A DNA stretch of 5,507 nucleotides from Chloroflexota bacterium (GCA_023380675.1 JAMCRS010000114.1:1-5507); one strand, 5' to 3'; numbered from the stretch's first letter, positions 1 through 5,507 are shown. A program made the numbers and translations. The notes: generated by a model not told the origin, from the sequence alone.

Positions 1-115
1 CATTCTCGGCCCCGAGGAAAAAGACGACGGCGATTCGCAGCGACTCGCCGGCGAAAAGGGCCTGTTCGAGATGCTGGCGGAGCAGAACATCGCGACGTTC
101 GGCAAGTACCAATTC
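1..115 (+). repeat. Inverted repeat arm A (115 bp, exact reverse complement of 388-502)
   Basis: Base i in this arm pairs with base 503-i for every position from 1 to 115, without mismatch. The match breaks at 116/387. It begins exactly at base 1 of the window, so it may be longer if sequence exists to the left. On the minus strand this arm forms the non-homologous tail of the HdrC2-HdrB fusion reading frame. The arm itself is the sense-strand coding sequence of residues 218-256 of that protein placed backwards. Zero divergence and an edge position favour a fold-back or assembly chimera. Confidence 0.97.
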
Positions 116-1155
116 TCGCGGCAGCGCCCCATCTCGGTCAAGGACACGCCGGGGATTGCACGCAAGAGCTCGCGGGGCGCATCGTACTCGCCGTTGTGCC
201 GACCGAGATAGCAGGGATCGTGGAAGGTCACCTTCACATTCAACGATTTCTTCATCATCGGTTTCAGGGCGTCGAGTTTCGGGCGCAGGAACTGCGTATA
301 GTGCTGGACGCCAAAGTTGCCGCCGTAATTCGGATAGAGGTTCTTGAATGCGTTGAATTCGTGTGGGCCGCTCACGACCAGTTTGTTGAATTGGTACTTG
401 CCGAACGTCGCGATGTTCTGCTCCGCCAGCATCTCGAACAGGCCCTTTTCGCCGGCGAGTCGCTGCGAATCGCCGTCGTCTTTTTCCTCGGGGCCGAGAA
501 TGCCCCAATCGACCCCGAGCGCGCTGAACACCCTTGCCATCGCTCGGGCGGCGTCTTTTCCGCGTGGGTGATAGGAGGTGTAGGTCGAAACGTACCACAG
601 CACATCCACTGGCCGCTTGACCTGAGCCATAATGTTCACGGGGACGCCGGCGTCTTTCGCCCAATCGGCGCGCTTGCGCGGATTCTCGCCGAGCGGGTTG
701 CCGTATCGGGCGGTATTCTCCAGGGCCTTTTGCAGCTCGGGAGGCACCGGCTTGCTTTGGTTGATTGCCACCTCGCGCACGGCGGGCATGATCTTGATCA
801 TGTTCACTTCTTTGGGGCACACCCGCAAGCAATTCATGCACGTCGTGCAGAGCCACAGGTCCGGGTCCTCGGTCAGATCGACGCCCAACTGCAGCTTACG
901 ATAGATCTTGCGCGGACCGTAGTCGCCGACAACGTCCACCGGGCACACCGGCACGCATTTCGCGCATTGATAGCAAAAATCGATCGACTCGCCGCCGTTC
1001 AGCGACGCGACGAAATCCAGGTTCGTCAGGTCGTAGTCGGAGATCACGCGCGGCTCGAACATCCGATTCCAATGGCCCTTGAGCTCGACATCGCGAATCG
1101 TCACGGATTCTTTTTCGACGACAATCGGGCCTTGCTTGACGCCCTTAATCGGCAT
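1..1155 (-). CDS. HdrC2-HdrB2 fusion protein (sHdr iron-sulfur subunit), 3' end lost in an inverted duplication
   Basis: This is the last visible subunit of the sHdr complex, a cytoplasmic electron-relay and CCG-domain protein. I read it by hand from an ATG at 1155 preceded by GGAGG. Residues about 55-120 are an HdrC-type dicluster ferredoxin domain, with C61, C64, C67, C71 and C103, C106, C109, C113, each group ending in CP. Residues about 183-348 match the HdrB/HdrD CCG region of glycolate oxidase/HdrD-like proteins, including [11 protein letters not shown] at 312-322 and EMGRCREN at 341-348. Homology stops there. After position 115 (codon 347/348) the frame continues through an inverted copy of the gene's own middle, giving about 37 unrelated residues (WYLPNVAMF...) up to the window edge. 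The CC pair expected a few residues after REN and the final CxxC are therefore missing. In the first CCG half the ligands are replaced (T191, D226, G263, E266). The start overlaps the hyp gene by 11 bp, implying translational coupling. Classic sHdr loci have separate hdrC2 and hdrB2. As I recall, one-piece versions (sHdrB3) occur in 'type II' sHdr loci, but that label is not certain. Confidence 0.85.
   Translation of the reverse strand, partial: MPIKGVKQGPIVVEKESVTIRDVELKGHWNRMFEPRVISDYDLTNLDFVASLNGGESIDFCYQCAKCVPVCPVDVVGDYGPRKIYRKLQLGVDLTEDPDLWLCTTCMNCLRVCPKEVNMIKIMPAVREVAINQSKPVPPELQKALENTARYGNPLGENPRKRADWAKDAGVPVNIMAQVKRPVDVLWYVSTYTSYHPRGKDAARAMARVFSALGVDWGILGPEEKDDGDSQRLAGEKGLFEMLAEQNIATFGKYQFNKLVVSGPHEFNAFKNLYPNYGGNFGVQHYTQFLRPKLDALKPMMKKSLNVKVTFHDPCYLGRHNGEYDAPRELLRAIPGVSLTEMGRCRENWYLPNVAMFCSASISNRPFSPASRCESPSSFSSGPRM
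388..502 (-). repeat. Inverted repeat arm B (genuine copy inside the fusion gene)
   Basis: This is the partner of arm A and lies 272 bp from it (116-387). Here the minus strand encodes a continuous, family-consistent protein segment ([11 protein letters not shown] through ATFGKYQF) with good homologous sequence on both sides, so this copy is taken as the original and arm A as the displaced one. Confidence 0.97.
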
Positions 1156-1927
1156 GATTTCCTCCGGTGATCTTCGCCTTGCGAATTCCGTACGCCTTTT
1201 TGTCCCACACGCCTAACAGCCGGCGCGCCAGCTCGGGCAATTTGGGCATCACCTTGTTGAATTCGTTCGTCATACGGAGACGCAGGACCGTGTAGGTGTA
1301 AACGCCGTAGACACAGGCGAGAAAGACATCCGCGCCGAACGTTCGCTGGCCGATGCGCGTGAAACCCGCCGCCTCGCCGGTCGCATTCACGAACGCCATA
1401 GCTTGTCCGACCTTGAGGTAAGTCTCGCCAAGCGAGGGAGCGTGCAAATCGAAATCGTCCATCGTCACCAACGGCAGCGAGCCGGTTTCGGCCGCGGGAT
1501 CCCACATCCAGCGCGTCCACAGCCAGTACTCTTCCGGGCGCGCATAGTGAAGCAATTCGCTCGCGAGGTCGCAGCGGGCGTTCTCGTCTAGCTCGGAGAA
1601 GATATCGCAGAAAGCCTGGAAACGTTCCGCGAGCTCCCCGCCGCCATAGATCAGATCGTCAACCTGATCGCGCAGATCGCTTTCGCCGTGCGCGGCGAGG
1701 ATGCGCTCGACCTTGCGCCGAACCGCGAAGACTGTCCTGAACAGACCGCGGAAATCGTCCGGCGTCAGGCGCGAGATGCGGTCGGGACCGAGCGCGTCCT
1801 GAAAGCGCGCACTCTTGTCCGCGACCTCCTGCTCGATCGCGTCGAGCTCTTCGAGCGTGATTTTCTGCATCGCCTCGCGCATGAATTCTTGCGCGGAGGG
1901 TGTGTCCACGACCTGTCCGGTTGCCAT
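1145..1927 (-). CDS. shdrH: sHdr-associated conserved hypothetical protein (Hyp / sHdrH)
   Basis: A 260-residue soluble protein of unknown biochemical role. It is recognised mainly by its place: between hdrA and the hdrC2/hdrB2 module, where sHdr loci carry a conserved 'hyp' gene. No CxxC or CCG pattern, nucleotide-binding motif, signal peptide or clear membrane helix is visible. Only three cysteines occur (in [16 protein letters not shown] and FLACVYGV), too scattered for a cubane cluster. The N-terminal 60 residues are helical and charged ([20 protein letters not shown]), the middle has an aromatic stretch [12 protein letters not shown], and the C-terminal part is basic. The ATG at 1927 is the only usable start because an in-frame TAG lies about 27 nt upstream. 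Its ribosome site is weak (only a GGA), and the gene begins 30 nt after hdrA, so expression probably depends on coupling to hdrA. The end overlaps the next gene by 11 bp. The assignment rests on synteny plus general character; a role in complex assembly or as a structural subunit is inference. Confidence 0.82.
   Translation of the reverse strand: MATGQVVDTPSAQEFMREAMQKITLEELDAIEQEVADKSARFQDALGPDRISRLTPDDFRGLFRTVFAVRRKVERILAAHGESDLRDQVDDLIYGGGELAERFQAFCDIFSELDENARCDLASELLHYARPEEYWLWTRWMWDPAAETGSLPLVTMDDFDLHAPSLGETYLKVGQAMAFVNATGEAAGFTRIGQRTFGADVFLACVYGVYTYTVLRLRMTNEFNKVMPKLPELARRLLGVWDKKAYGIRKAKITGGNHAD
1161..1165 (-). promoter_or_regulatory. Shine-Dalgarno site of the HdrC2-HdrB2 fusion gene
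   Basis: The minus strand reads GGAGGAAATC then ATG, a perfect core with 5-nt spacing. It lies inside the last codons of the hyp gene, so the fusion gene can be translated by ribosomes finishing hyp. It fixes the start at 1155. Confidence 0.85.
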
Positions 1928-1957
1928 GCGAAATTCCAGCGTGAGTGAGGCCTACGT

Positions 1958-3025
1958 CTATGCCTTGATCCGTTCCAGCTTACGCACGAGCGATACGGCC
2001 TTCATCGCGGCCGCGCCCGCCATTCCGATCGAGTCGTCCAGGTCTTTGGGCCCCGCAGCCGCGCCGGCGACGAAGACGCCGGGGACCGAGGTTGCCGTCG
2101 GATCGAGCGCGTCGTGCGGCACGTCGATAAAGTTGTATTTGTTCTGCTGGACTCCAAAAAGCTTGGCCATGTCCCGCGTTCCCTGGCTCGCCTCCATCCC
2201 GTTGGAGAGAACCACAATGTCCATCGGCACCTCGACCGGGCGTCCCATCGTCGTGTCTTCGCCGCGGATCAAGAGGCGGTCGCCCTTTTTCAAAATCTCG
2301 GTGACGATCCCTTTGACGTACTGCACTTTGTACTTTTCCTGCGCGGGCCAATAGATCTCATTTTCCCAGTAGCCGTACATGCGCATGTCGATGTAAAAAA
2401 TAAAGACGCGGCAGTTCGGCACCTGCTGGCGGATCTCGATCGCCTGCTTGGAGGCGATCCCGCAGCATACCTTGGAACAATACTCGTTGCCGATGTGGCG
2501 GTCACGCGAGCCGACGCATTGAATGAAACAGGCGCGGGTCGGCGACTCGCCGTTCGACGGGCGCACGAATTTCTTCTGCTTGAGCATCGTCTCCGAGTCT
2601 TGCAGCGTGATCACATCGTCGAACTCATAGTAGCCGTACATCTGCGTCTCGCGCCCGGGATCAAAGTGCTGGAAACCGGTCGCGAGGATCACGGCGCCGG
2701 CGTTCACGGTATCGCTGTGGCCGTTGCCCTCTTTCGCCAACGTCACCGCGAAATCTCCGGCCTTGCCGGTCGCGGCGGCGACGCGATAGCCCAGGCGGAT
2801 ATCGACCGACTCGTGCGACCTGACGTCTGCGATCATCGCATTCAATACTTCTTCCGCGTCGCGCATGCCGTGCGTCAGCGCGGCATAGTTTTCCGCAATC
2901 GGCGTCCCCCCCAGAAACTCGCGTGCCTCCACGAGGACTACTTTGGCGCCCAAGTCCGCCGCGCCGCGCGCGGCTTCCAGACCGGCGGGTCCACCGCCGA
3001 CGACGAGCACCGTGTCGCTTGACAT
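1958..3025 (-). CDS. hdrA: sHdr flavoprotein subunit HdrA (FAD and [4Fe-4S])
   Basis: A 355-residue flavoprotein at the heart of the sHdr complex, expected to pass electrons from the sulfur-oxidation site via FAD. The N-terminus has the dinucleotide-binding fold, VLVVGGGPAGLEAA at 6-19 (G10, G12, G15), followed by the acidic strand end E33. ATGF at 115-118 is the usual second flavin-fold element. The cluster motif of HdrA proteins is present: CFIQCVGSRD at 166-175 and YCSKVCCGIASKQA at 182-195, with candidate ligands C166, C170, C183, C187 and C188. The C-terminal FAD motif is PGVFVAGAAAGPKDLDDSI at 315-333. The size fits the short sHdrA type (about 350 residues); the N- and C-terminal ferredoxin domains and extra length of methanogen HdrA (about 650 residues) are absent, which argues against a methanogenic or Flox-type electron-bifurcating complex. 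An ATG with GGAGG six bases upstream fixes the start. A hairpin lies in the 69-nt gap upstream, and hyp follows after 30 nt. Confidence 0.94.
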   Translation of the reverse strand: MSSDTVLVVGGGPAGLEAARGAADLGAKVVLVEAREFLGGTPIAENYAALTHGMRDAEEVLNAMIADVRSHESVDIRLGYRVAAATGKAGDFAVTLAKEGNGHSDTVNAGAVILATGFQHFDPGRETQMYGYYEFDDVITLQDSETMLKQKKFVRPSNGESPTRACFIQCVGSRDRHIGNEYCSKVCCGIASKQAIEIRQQVPNCRVFIFYIDMRMYGYWENEIYWPAQEKYKVQYVKGIVTEILKKGDRLLIRGEDTTMGRPVEVPMDIVVLSNGMEASQGTRDMAKLFGVQQNKYNFIDVPHDALDPTATSVPGVFVAGAAAGPKDLDDSIGMAGAAAMKAVSLVRKLERIKA

Positions 3026-3031
3026 TGGTTT

Positions 3032-3036
3032 CCTCC
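3032..3036 (-). promoter_or_regulatory. Shine-Dalgarno site of hdrA
   Basis: The minus strand reads GACGGAGGAAACCA then ATG, giving a GGAGG core 6 nt before the start. It lies about 25 nt downstream of the hairpin at 3061-3085 and outside its stem, so the two elements do not sequester each other directly. Confidence 0.85.
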
Positions 3037-3060
3037 GTCACAAACTCGGATTAAAACAGC

Positions 3061-3085
3061 ATCAGGTAGCGGTCGGCTACCTGAT
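3061..3085 (-). other. Perfect 10-bp intercistronic hairpin between hdrB1 and hdrA
   Basis: The arms are 3061-3070 and 3076-3085 (ATCAGGTAGC / GCTACCTGAT) with a 5-nt loop. In the mRNA the stem starts 9 nt after the hdrB1 stop codon and is followed by GCTGTTTTAA, a short U-run. It resembles a weak or leaky intrinsic terminator, or an RNA-processing or stability element that sets the ratio of the distal hdrA-hyp-hdrC2B2 transcript. The U-run is only four bases and a co-directional operon gene follows, so complete termination is unlikely. Confidence 0.75.
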
Positions 3086-3094
3086 ACGTTCCTG

Positions 3095-4333
3095 CTACGG
3101 CTTGGGCAGCGCTATCGCTCGCGCAGGCACGACGGCATCCACGTCATCCCAGGTGAGGTATTCCTTTTCGCCTTTGCGAAGCTTGTCGACGTCCTGCTCG
3201 AATTCGTCCCATGCGGCTTCCCAATCAATGCCGATCTTGGCCAGGAGCGGCCGGTAATCCGCGCTGTGCCAGTGAAGCTGGCAAACCTTGTACGGATGAG
3301 CGCCCATCGCGAGGGCCGCGAACTGCGCCTCGCTCATCACGGGGATGCTGACCTTGTGGTCGTGCCCGGCGGCGGCGAACTGGGATTTGTCGAGCGTCGT
3401 GACGCAGCCCGTGTCGTGCGTCAGAGTCACGTCCGGGTTCGCTTCGTCGCGCATCACTTCCATCTTGCGGAGCGTCGCAAACGACCGCGTGAAATCGCGC
3501 TGGACCAGGATGTGACGGAAGCCAAAGCCGCAGCAGTCGAACCAGGTCGAATAGTCCTTCACCGTGGCGCCGAGCGCCTTGGCAACGCCCGTGACGATGG
3601 CGGTCCGCTGGCCGCCGTAGATCTCCGGATCGTAGATCGCGTCCTCGTCCACGAGCTTGTAGTAGTGGCACGCCGGGTGAACGGTCGCGGTAATCTTGGA
3701 CATATCGTAGATCTTTTTTTCTGCGATCCGGTCCCGCACCGCGTAGACCCATTCACTGTAGTGGACGATCTCTTCCGGCATCACGAGCGGCTTGCCCAGT
3801 TTTTTCATGATCTCGCGCACTTGGTCACGCAGCTCCTTGTGATGCACCATTTCTTCGCGCACTTCTTTATAGTGCCCGAACGACGTGCCGCAGTGGATGA
3901 TGGGGTAATAGCCGGTCTCGTACGCTGCAGCAAAATTGCGCATCGCGACCGCGGCCTGCGCGGCCGCGTTCGAGGTCGCAGAGGCGTAGTAATTCCACGC
4001 GGTGCACGACGTCTGATCCTTCGGATCGTTGTAATCCAGGCCGAGTTTGCGATTCAGCCAGTAAATCGACGTGGAATAACCGGGGATGTGTCCGCACTGT
4101 CCGCAAGATTTATGATGCCAGGTGTGCTGCACCGGCACTTTTTTGACGCCGCCGTACTTGGTCGTCAAATCGACGTGCTCGTCCGGCACGCGCGCGACGA
4201 TCCATTCGCCTTCGGCCTCGAGCCGCAGGGTTTCCTCGCGCAGATCGATCGGCGCATCTTCCGGGCGGCGGAAATACCCGCCGCGCTTTTTCGTCAACGG
4301 ACTCTGGATCTCGTTCGCCGGTATGGTTGCCAT
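3095..4333 (-). CDS. hdrB1: sHdr CCG-domain subunit HdrB1
   Basis: A 412-residue CCG-domain protein, the HdrB-type subunit thought to bind the unusual clusters at or near the sulfur-substrate site. Two CCG-like motifs can be traced. The first has C80 (with C77 in SCGQCG), S109-C110 where a CC pair is usual, and C148-G-T-S151 where CxxC is usual. The second has C222 (VHPACHYYK), C267-C268-G (WFDCCGFGF), and D307-T-G-C310 where CxxC is usual, so each motif has substituted ligands. C351 lies in a C-terminal tail that ends with charged helical sequence. The first 65 residues form an extra N-terminal region before the first motif. An open frame continues upstream inside hdrC1, but this is only a shadow. 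I chose ATG 4333 (MATIPANEI) because GAGG lies 8 nt before it; the in-frame ATG at 4339 would be only 2 nt from that site. The gene sits 74 nt after hdrC1 and 69 nt before hdrA, each gap holding an inverted repeat. Confidence 0.92.
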   Translation of the reverse strand: MATIPANEIQSPLTKKRGGYFRRPEDAPIDLREETLRLEAEGEWIVARVPDEHVDLTTKYGGVKKVPVQHTWHHKSCGQCGHIPGYSTSIYWLNRKLGLDYNDPKDQTSCTAWNYYASATSNAAAQAAVAMRNFAAAYETGYYPIIHCGTSFGHYKEVREEMVHHKELRDQVREIMKKLGKPLVMPEEIVHYSEWVYAVRDRIAEKKIYDMSKITATVHPACHYYKLVDEDAIYDPEIYGGQRTAIVTGVAKALGATVKDYSTWFDCCGFGFRHILVQRDFTRSFATLRKMEVMRDEANPDVTLTHDTGCVTTLDKSQFAAAGHDHKVSIPVMSEAQFAALAMGAHPYKVCQLHWHSADYRPLLAKIGIDWEAAWDEFEQDVDKLRKGEKEYLTWDDVDAVVPARAIALPKP

Positions 4334-4341
4334 AGGCATGA

Positions 4342-4345
4342 CCTC
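4342..4345 (-). promoter_or_regulatory. Shine-Dalgarno site deciding the hdrB1 start
   Basis: The minus strand reads TTGAGGTCATGCCTATG. The GAGG core is 8 nt from the second ATG (4333) but 2 nt from the first (4339), so translation most likely begins at 4333. The site is weaker than those of hdrA, hdrC1 and the fusion gene. Confidence 0.6.
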
Positions 4346-4360
4346 AATTGCGCCAAGCAA

Positions 4361-4403
4361 GCCGAACGCGTCATACTTCTCGACCGCGTACGGTACGTTC
4401 GGC
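4361..4403 (-). other. Inverted repeat between hdrC1 and hdrB1
   Basis: The 8-bp arms GCCGAACG (4361-4368) and CGTTCGGC (4396-4403) are separated by 27 nt that hold a smaller ACCG/CGGT stem (4383-4386 with 4391-4394). It begins 4 nt after the hdrC1 stop in the mRNA. There is no following U-run, so it is not a standard terminator; an mRNA-stability or processing hairpin is possible. The long loop makes chance a real alternative. Confidence 0.45.
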
Positions 4404-4407
4404 TCAT

Positions 4408-5118
4408 TCAGACCTGGATACCCGCCTCTTCCAGACGTTCTTCCATCACGTCCATCAGGATCGTATGCAAGCCCGCGTCCACCTTGGCGATCATGTCCAT
4501 CACGCCGGTCATGTGCCAGATGAGATAGAGCTCGACGATGGTTTTCTCTTCGACCTCCCAGCCGGTCGTCGTCGTGTGCAGCGTTTCGGGCGGGAGCGCG
4601 CGCCGCCAGAGATCGAGGTTGTCGGAGACGTCTTTGACTTCCGGGCCCCAGTCGGGAAACGCTTCGGGCTGGAGCATGTCCGGCGAAACTTGGGTGCCCG
4701 TGCTCATGATCTTGTAGATCACGCGGCCGTACCCCTCCAGCGCGTCCTTGGCGGTCTTCAAGCCGTTGTTGATCGCGACCTCGCGCATGATCGTGATGAC
4801 ACCGCCGGGGTTGTTGCCGCGCGGGCAGCGCAGGCAGGAGAAACATTGGGAGCAGTCCCAGATGTCCTCGTTCATCTGCTGGAAGACGAGCTCGACGTCC
4901 TCGCGCGCGACCGCTTGCGCAATGCGGCGCGGCGAAAAGTCGTAAAAGCGCGCGGAAGGACAGGCCGCCACGCAGATGCCGCACTCGTAGCAGCCGTACA
5001 AATAGTCGTCGAAGCGGAGATCCCCTTTGACCTGTGCGAACAGACGCTCCTTGTCTTCGTAGGAGATCTGGTCGTAGACGATATTTGCCGGTTTGGTTTT
5101 CAGGAACGTCGACGCCAA
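4408..5118 (-). CDS. hdrC1: sHdr iron-sulfur subunit HdrC1
   Basis: A 236-residue dicluster ferredoxin-type subunit that relays electrons within the cytoplasmic sHdr complex. Two full [4Fe-4S] motifs are visible: C43, C46, C49 and C53 (GCYECGICVAACP) and C89, C92, C95 and C98 (DCSQCFSCLRCP). RFYDFSPRRIAQ at 57-68 between them is typical of HdrC proteins, as is GVITIMREVAINNGL after the second motif. The C-terminal half (about 140-236) is helical and free of cysteines, and includes a hydrophobic stretch (ELYLIWHMTGVMDMI) too polar for a membrane anchor. The start codon is TTG at 5118, with GGAGGG five bases upstream; no ATG lies in a better position. The gene begins 13 nt after the dsrE-like stop, so the two are co-transcribed and probably translationally coupled. 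Length and motifs fit the family. Confidence 0.93.
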   Translation of the reverse strand: MASTFLKTKPANIVYDQISYEDKERLFAQVKGDLRFDDYLYGCYECGICVAACPSARFYDFSPRRIAQAVAREDVELVFQQMNEDIWDCSQCFSCLRCPRGNNPGGVITIMREVAINNGLKTAKDALEGYGRVIYKIMSTGTQVSPDMLQPEAFPDWGPEVKDVSDNLDLWRRALPPETLHTTTTGWEVEEKTIVELYLIWHMTGVMDMIAKVDAGLHTILMDVMEERLEEAGIQV

Positions 5119-5123
5119 AGCAA

Positions 5124-5129
5124 CCCTCC
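5124..5129 (-). promoter_or_regulatory. Shine-Dalgarno site supporting the TTG start of hdrC1
   Basis: The minus strand reads GGAGGGTTGCT then TTG, with 5-nt spacing from the GGAGGG core. The core lies entirely in the 13-nt gap after the dsrE-like gene. It justifies the non-ATG start. A second TTG inside the spacer is in another frame and too close to the core to be used. Confidence 0.8.
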
Positions 5130-5131
5130 GA

Positions 5132-5507
5132 TCAGAACGCGATGACCGCGTCCGCTTCGAGTGCGAGATCGTTGAACGCGGCGCCGCCGATCATCTCAAC
5201 GCCTTCGATCAGGTCGTCCTCCGTGAATCCGTGCAGGTCGAGGCTGGGCTGGCAAACGTACAGCTTGACGCCGAGATCGACCGCCTGGTCGATAAAGTGT
5301 CGCAGGTGGGCTCCGCCGCCGGCGGCGCGCGGGATCTGGATCTGTTCCGGCGCGCCCTTGCGCAGCAAGGTGGGTCCCTTCATGGTGAAATAGATGCAGA
5401 CCTGACAGTCCATGGCGGCTGCGGTGAACGCCAGATAGAACGGGGTCGCGGCGCGCGCCGGGTCGTCGTCGCCGTGGGACTGGACGTACACGATTTTTTT
5501 GGTGCCG
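5132..5507 (-). CDS. dsrE: DsrE-family sulfur-carrier protein, 5' end outside the window
   Basis: A DsrE/DsrF-like protein (about 124 residues visible), expected to bind sulfane sulfur as a persulfide and pass it towards the sHdr complex. The visible N-terminus reads GTKKIVYVQSHGDDDPARA, the usual first beta strand and following loop of the fold, then a helix rich in small residues (FYLAFTAAAMD), strand VCIYFTMKG, and LYVCQPSLDLHG. The ending DLALEADAVIAF is typical of DsrE proteins. Three cysteines are seen: two close together in DCQVCIYF and one in LYVCQPS. The last sits where DsrE-type proteins usually keep their sulfur-binding cysteine. The frame is open to the window edge and the codon before GTKK ends in C, so the start is at least two codons outside; the internal GTG at 5491 is within the first strand and is not the start. 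It is encoded 13 nt before hdrC1, as in many sHdr loci. The exact subtype (for example DsrE3 variants) cannot be decided here. Confidence 0.85.
   Translation of the reverse strand, partial: GTKKIVYVQSHGDDDPARAATPFYLAFTAAAMDCQVCIYFTMKGPTLLRKGAPEQIQIPRAAGGGAHLRHFIDQAVDLGVKLYVCQPSLDLHGFTEDDLIEGVEMIGGAAFNDLALEADAVIAF

Noticed and set aside
1..502. Inverted repeats as ends of an insertion sequence or integron-like element
   Set aside because: The arms are internal coding sequence of the fusion gene, the 272-bp spacer is normal HdrB coding sequence, and there is no transposase or target duplication.
196..1170. Long plus-strand open frame of 324 codons
   Set aside because: It runs antisense to the fusion gene and part of hyp, has histidine- and arginine-rich low-complexity character typical of shadow frames in GC-rich DNA, and matches no family I recognise.
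1958..3025. Methanogen-type or Flox-type electron-bifurcating HdrA
   Set aside because: At 355 residues the protein lacks the extra ferredoxin domains and inserted regions of long HdrA. Its neighbours (DsrE-like, C1, B1, hyp) are the sulfur-oxidation type.
3061..3085. Strong intrinsic terminator ending the operon
   Set aside because: The following T-run is only four bases and the next gene, hdrA, is an obligate partner in the same complex with its ribosome site just downstream.
3266..4528. Long plus-strand open frame of 420 codons opposite hdrB1
   Set aside because: It lies opposite a clear CCG-domain gene with intact motifs; its composition is that of an antisense shadow.
4334..4984. Upstream extension of the hdrB1 frame to 629 codons
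   Set aside because: The extra 217 residues are out-of-frame translation of hdrC1, arginine-rich and without family character. The ribosome site at 4342-4345 places the start at 4333.
5132..5491. Complete dsrE-like gene starting at GTG 5491
   Set aside because: The residues GTKKI just upstream are in frame and are part of the first conserved strand of the fold, so the true start lies outside the window.

Overview
The window is a single minus-strand operon from a GC-rich organism. It reads from the high-coordinate end towards position 1 and encodes the sulfur-oxidizing heterodisulfide reductase-like (sHdr) complex. The order of transcription is a DsrE-family sulfur carrier (5' end outside the window), HdrC1 (two [4Fe-4S] clusters), HdrB1 (CCG-domain protein), HdrA (FAD/[4Fe-4S] protein of the short sHdr type), the cluster-specific 'Hyp' protein (sHdrH), and finally one polypeptide that joins an HdrC2-like ferredoxin domain to an HdrB/HdrD-like CCG domain. 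This order, dsrE-C1-B1-A-hyp-C2/B2, is the known signature of sHdr loci in lithotrophic and thiosulfate- or organosulfur-oxidizing bacteria (Hyphomicrobium, Acidithiobacillus, Thioalkalivibrio and others) and some archaea. Strong GGAGG-type Shine-Dalgarno sites and high GC fit a bacterium, probably uncultivated, but the phylum cannot be told from this window.

Layout (plus-strand coordinates, all genes on minus): 5132-5507 dsrE-like, partial; 4408-5118 hdrC1, starting with TTG 13 nt after dsrE; 74-nt gap holding an inverted repeat; 3095-4333 hdrB1; 69-nt gap holding a perfect 10-bp hairpin; 1958-3025 hdrA; 30-nt gap; 1145-1927 hyp; 11-bp overlap; 1-1155 the HdrC2-HdrB fusion. There is no gene-free stretch over 300 bases. 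No promoter, tRNA, mobile element or CRISPR is visible.

How the parts work together (family knowledge): sHdr is a cytoplasmic complex thought to oxidize sulfane sulfur to sulfite. Sulfur is delivered through Dsr/Tus-type carriers and lipoate-binding proteins. HdrA carries FAD, HdrC subunits relay electrons through cubane clusters, and HdrB subunits carry the CCG-bound clusters.

The most important observation is structural. Positions 1-115 are an exact reverse complement of 388-502, so the fusion gene's true 3' end is replaced by an inverted copy of its own middle. The reading frame stays open through the junction but the protein is no longer homologous to HdrB after about residue 348, just before the expected CCG cysteine pair. 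This most likely marks a fold-back chimera or misassembly at a contig end, not a biological rearrangement. Other points of interest are the single-chain HdrC2-HdrB design, the loss of all cluster ligands in its first CCG half, the Ser/Asp-substituted CCG motifs in HdrB1, and the hairpins placed only in the two long intergenic gaps.
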